From NCBI GenBank assembly GCA_049687015.1, contig JBAVIP010000070.1, forward strand, positions 62,001-126,000: DNA of 64,000 nucleotides, given 5' to 3'. Both the position numbers and the translations under genes were made by a program. This stretch comes from Methylotenera_A sp049687015 (GTDB taxonomy: Bacteria > Pseudomonadota > Gammaproteobacteria > Burkholderiales > Methylophilaceae). The notes below the pieces were generated by a model. It was not told where the DNA came from, did no database searches, and saw nothing but the letters and a program-made list of their open reading frames with translations. Below, in pieces: positions 61,229-64,000 of this stretch; position 1 is the first letter of the stretch, and every line of letters starts with the position of its first letter.

Positions 61229-61615
61229 ATGACCACAACGGACAAAAAATATGCATTTTCGGTGAGTGTTGAAACCGCTTATTTGCAAGACCAGTCTAGT
61301 CCAGATGATAAAAAATATGCCTTTGCTTACACAGTTACCATTCGTAATGTTGGCAGCATTGCCGCACAGTTGATTAGCCGTCACTGGATTATCACTGATG
61401 CGAATAATCATGTGCAGGAGGTTAAAGGTTTGGGTGTGATTGGCGCGCAGCCTTTGCTGCAACCCAATCAGCAGTTTGAATATACCAGCGGCACACTATT
61501 GGACACACCAGTTGGCTCTATGCGTGGCACATATAAAATTGTTGCAGAAGACGGCACTATGTTTGATGCGGTGATTGAGCCATTTACCCTTGCGGTGCCA
61601 AAGATGTTAAATTAG
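61229..61615 (+). CDS. apaG: ApaG protein (Co2+/Mg2+ efflux-associated)
   Basis: 128 aa, immunoglobulin-like fold: FSVSVETAYLQDQSSPDDKK, AFAYTVTIRNVGSIAAQLIS, RHWIITDANNHVQEVKGLGV, IGAQPLLQPNQQFEYTSGTL and TPVGSMRGTYKIVAEDGTMF. ApaG is widespread but its molecular role is unclear (linked to Co2+ and diadenosine-polyphosphate phenotypes). Nine bases after thiG, so part of the same transcript. Confidence 0.93.
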   Translation: MTTTDKKYAFSVSVETAYLQDQSSPDDKKYAFAYTVTIRNVGSIAAQLISRHWIITDANNHVQEVKGLGVIGAQPLLQPNQQFEYTSGTLLDTPVGSMRGTYKIVAEDGTMFDAVIEPFTLAVPKMLN

Positions 61616-61649
61616 GCCTGTTAAATTGTGTTTGTTAAATTAGGTAAGC

Positions 61650-62894
61650 ATGCTGAATAGGTTTTTGATTTTAGTCTGCGTGGTTTTAGTTACCGTTTCG
61701 TGCGCGAAACATAATGTGAAACCTGAGGTGCAAAAAAGTGCACCGACTTGTGATTGCACACAGCAAACTACATCCATTCAACCGCCAGATACCAGCAAAT
61801 CAAACGTTGAGACTAAGCCGACGACGCCAGCAATCACGCCAGATTACGCTTTATTAAAACCGGCGATTTGGAGTGATTTGGACGGTTTTGCTGAAGATGA
61901 TTTAAGTGCGGCTTGGCTAGCATGGCTAAAAAGTTGTAGTACGCTAATGAATAAGCCGCAGTGGCAAACAGTTTGCGCAGCCGCCAACGGACTCAAGCAG
62001 CCAAATAAACAAGAAATTCAAGCTTATTTTATTCAGTACTTTAATACGTATAGTGCCAATAATCAGGATGGTACGAATACCGGGATGATTACTGGCTATT
62101 ACCAGCCAATACTCAAAGGCAGCCGTACTAAATCCAGCCAATATCAATACCCACTGTATCGTCAGCCTAGTGATTTAATCACGGTGGAACTGGGCGATGT
62201 ATACCCAGAACTCAAAAATAAGCGTGTACGCGGTAAATTAGTGGGCAATAAACTGGTGCCTTATATGACACGTGCAGAAATTGAAGCAACGCCTTCGCCG
62301 ATGTCTGGCACAGAAGTTATGTGGATTAACGATATTATTGATGCATTTTTCTTACAGATACAGGGTTCTGGGCTGGTTCAATTGGATAATGGAGAGCAAG
62401 TGCATCTGGGATATGCCGATCAGAATGGTCACCCTTATAACTCGATTGGGCGTCTACTGGTTGAACGTGGCGAGCTGACCCTTGATCAAGCCTCTATGCA
62501 GGGCATTAAAAATTGGGCGCGTAGCAATTTGGTCAAATTGCGCGATTTGCTTAATAGTAACCCTAGCTATGTATTTTTTAGGGAGCTGCCAGCTAACCTG
62601 CCAGGCCCAATTGGCGCGCTTGGCGTGCCAATCACCGCAGAGCGTAGCGTGGCGATAGACCCAAAATTCGTGCCGCTAGGTGCACCAATATTTTTATCAA
62701 CGACGCAACCTAATAGCACAGGGCCGCTTAAACGCATGATGGTGGCACAAGATACCGGTGGCGCCATTAAAGGCGGCGTTCGTGCAGATTTCTTTTGGGG
62801 TGCAGGCAATGAGGCGGGCAAGCAGGCCGGCGCCATGAAACAAACAGGTAAAATTTGGGTGTTGTTACCTAAAGACTTTCAGTTTCCCAAGTAA
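61650..62894 (+). CDS. mltA: membrane-bound lytic murein transglycosylase A
   Basis: 414 aa lipoprotein: signal ILVCVVLVTVSC with the lipobox cysteine at residue 19, a low-complexity linker to about 70, then MltA domains (GMITGYYQPILKGS, PSPMSGTEVMWINDIIDAFF, IQGSGLVQLDNGEQVHLGYA, NPSYVFFRELPA) and the 3D domain with the catalytic aspartate in MVAQDTGGAIKG and RADFFWGAGNEAG. It cleaves peptidoglycan to 1,6-anhydro-muropeptides at the outer membrane. 34 bp after apaG. Confidence 0.94.
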   Translation: MLNRFLILVCVVLVTVSCAKHNVKPEVQKSAPTCDCTQQTTSIQPPDTSKSNVETKPTTPAITPDYALLKPAIWSDLDGFAEDDLSAAWLAWLKSCSTLMNKPQWQTVCAAANGLKQPNKQEIQAYFIQYFNTYSANNQDGTNTGMITGYYQPILKGSRTKSSQYQYPLYRQPSDLITVELGDVYPELKNKRVRGKLVGNKLVPYMTRAEIEATPSPMSGTEVMWINDIIDAFFLQIQGSGLVQLDNGEQVHLGYADQNGHPYNSIGRLLVERGELTLDQASMQGIKNWARSNLVKLRDLLNSNPSYVFFRELPANLPGPIGALGVPITAERSVAIDPKFVPLGAPIFLSTTQPNSTGPLKRMMVAQDTGGAIKGGVRADFFWGAGNEAGKQAGAMKQTGKIWVLLPKDFQFPK

Positions 62895-62941
62895 TTAACA
62901 TGCAAATAAAAAGGGCGGGCTTGTTAAAAATGCGCCCATGA

Positions 62942-62966
62942 AAAAGGGCGCATAGTGCGCCCTTTT
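62942..62966. terminator. bidirectional terminator between mltA and pqqA
   Basis: AAAAGGGCGCA and TGCGCCCTTTT pair as an 11-bp perfect stem with loop TAG, and T/A tracts flank both sides, so it can serve mltA (plus) and pqqA (minus). Confidence 0.85.
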
Positions 62967-62984
62967 CAATGACGTTAGAACTAA

Positions 62985-63056
62985 TTACTTGTTCATTACG
63001 TACATTGTCACTTCGAAACCGAAACGCATTTCAGTAGCAGCTGGTTTTGTCCACAT
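62985..63056 (-). CDS. pqqA: PQQ precursor peptide
   Basis: A 23-codon gene, starting MWTKPAATEMRFGFEV and carrying the conserved E-V-T-M-Y in which E15 and Y19 are cross-linked to form pyrroloquinoline quinone, the cofactor of methanol dehydrogenases. Ribosome binding site AAGGAG is 8 nt before ATG. No pqqB/C/D/E genes follow: the next minus-strand gene downstream is absent and the terminator lies 19 bp after the stop. Stand-alone pqqA genes occur in methylotrophs, which need much more precursor than enzyme. Confidence 0.95.
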   Translation of the reverse strand: MWTKPAATEMRFGFEVTMYVMNK

Positions 63057-63187
63057 AGTAATTCTCCTTGGATTAAAATTCGTTTTGGCATGTTTTCACA
63101 AATCCATCACGTAGTGTGAATACTACGCGCAGCAAAAAAAAGTAAGCTATTAAAACTACTTAAATGCGCCTCATGATTTTCATTAGA

Positions 63188-64000
63188 TTAGTCCCTGGCA
63201 CTTTTAAACTTTTTCATTAGTTTTTTAATACCTTTGCGTCCCACGCGGCGCTTCAGCCAGACTTTGGCATCATACAAATAAAATGGCAGTTTGAGGCGAA
63301 AGGTTAATTTACGCCCCAGCAAGCCCAAGTAATGCCCCATAAGGCGTTCTCGGCCAGCCCAGTGCAGTTTATTGCACACTCTAGTCAGGTCGGCAATACG
63401 TTCATTCATGGGTGTTGCATGGTTGTAAAAACGCGCTCGTGCCGTATCAATCAATGAAAAAGTCAGCTGATTGTTTTCACCGATATTCACCAATACATTG
63501 CCACCCGATAAATCTCTAAAGAATGTACCTCTGGCATGCATTTTTGCAATAAATTGCGCGAGTTGTGCGTAAGTTTCTTCCTGGGAAACGCCTAAAAACG
63601 TACCTTCCCCTTGTGCAAAAGCGATAAACATTTGCCCAATATTGCAATCAGCTTTTACAAAATCGCAAATGTAAAAATTTTGTTTTAAAGTGCTGTCATT
63701 TATTTTTTCGAAATAAGCAACTGGCGGTGCTGTAGCAACGCCGCGACGTAATAATTCTACTGCGCCATTCCAGCTGCGCTTGGCCTTGCTGGGCTTAAAT
63801 TGGTCAAGAAAGGCTTTGTGCGGATACATTTTGACTGGCTGTTTTACAGTGATTTGGCGTTTTGCATCTATTGGATTTTCCATCATCCAAATGGCATTAC
63901 GCGCGTGACGTAGAGCAGTATCTTTATTAGGACTTTGCAACGTGCTTGGGTGCAGCACTTGCATCAACAGTCTGGCCTCATCCGCATCCCTGGCCAACAC
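63188..64000 (-). CDS. lipopolysaccharide kinase (Kdo/WaaP-like) family protein, 5' end missing (right window edge)
   Basis: At least 270 codons, open to the right edge. A protein-kinase-like fold: GTFFRDLSGGNVLVNIGE corresponds to the HRDL-x-x-x-N catalytic loop with D and N present, and FSLIDTARARFY to the DFG-type metal site. The C-terminus is basic (KKLMKKFKSARD), expected for a peripheral membrane enzyme. LPS core heptose or Kdo kinases are the closest known group; the actual acceptor is unclear. The upstream context is outside the window. Confidence 0.82.
   Translation of the reverse strand: MLARDADEARLLMQVLHPSTLQSPNKDTALRHARNAIWMMENPIDAKRQITVKQPVKMYPHKAFLDQFKPSKAKRSWNGAVELLRRGVATAPPVAYFEKINDSTLKQNFYICDFVKADCNIGQMFIAFAQGEGTFLGVSQEETYAQLAQFIAKMHARGTFFRDLSGGNVLVNIGENNQLTFSLIDTARARFYNHATPMNERIADLTRVCNKLHWAGRERLMGHYLGLLGRKLTFRLKLPFYLYDAKVWLKRRVGRKGIKKLMKKFKSARD

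Overview
The window looks like chromosome of a RuMP-cycle betaproteobacterial methylotroph, most like Methylotenera and relatives in the Methylophilaceae. This is inferred from a formaldehyde-activating enzyme (fae), a pqqA gene, 6-phosphogluconate dehydrogenase, a complete nitrate-assimilation locus and the general gene style. No 16S or other decisive marker is present. The first 15.5 kb are accessory; the remainder reads mostly as core genome.

1-15.5 kb: an accessory island. It holds the start of an AAA+ ATPase that runs off the left edge, two consecutive proteins with an R-x4-H HEPN motif, a double ribbon-helix-helix-like protein, and a divergent pair (a 290-aa unknown and an 80-aa helix-turn-helix protein) around a palindromic operator. 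A complete overlapping tnsA-tnsB-tnsC-tniQ set of a Tn7-like transposon follows, all catalytic residues intact. Next come a GC-richer secreted phospholipase-C-like/coiled-coil/membrane protein and a SIR2-like protein with a zinc-ribbon insert. HEPN and SIR2 proteins are frequent defence cargo of Tn7-like elements. I could not fix the transposon ends, and no cas genes or CRISPR array are visible.

15.5-25.6 kb: a repeat-rich zone. It begins with a candidate structured RNA ending in a terminator with a 30-aa ORF. Ordinary genes (fpr, DUF3014, PagL-like deacylase, acetolactate synthase-like enzyme, DUF3617) are separated by at least three families of palindromic repeats, two DUF3617 gene remnants and three paralogous 49-aa genes.

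25.6-37.6 kb: a 1006-aa AsmA-type protein with a roughly 470-residue charged coiled coil, DUF1993, small peptides, a SOUL protein, NnrS, DUF4186, an ethanolamine permease divergent from eutBC, and an MFS exporter.

37.7-51.9 kb: nitrate assimilation in two minus-strand operons. The first is nasT - ANTAR two-hairpin leader and terminator - nrtA - nrtB - nrtD - porin. The second is nirB - NarK-type transporter - PP2C/protein-kinase fusion - nirD - nitrate reductase. Sigma-54 -24/-12 promoters precede nasT and nirB, and an NtrC-type site lies upstream of nasT. This fits nitrogen-limitation control at initiation and nitrate-linked antitermination in the leader.

52-64 kb: divergent alkA/alkB, a cupin, fae, threonylcarbamoyl-AMP synthase, a protease-TPR protein, dienelactone hydrolase, gnd, a 58-aa orphan peptide, thiS-thiG-apaG-mltA, an orphan pqqA and a partial LPS-kinase-family gene at the right edge.
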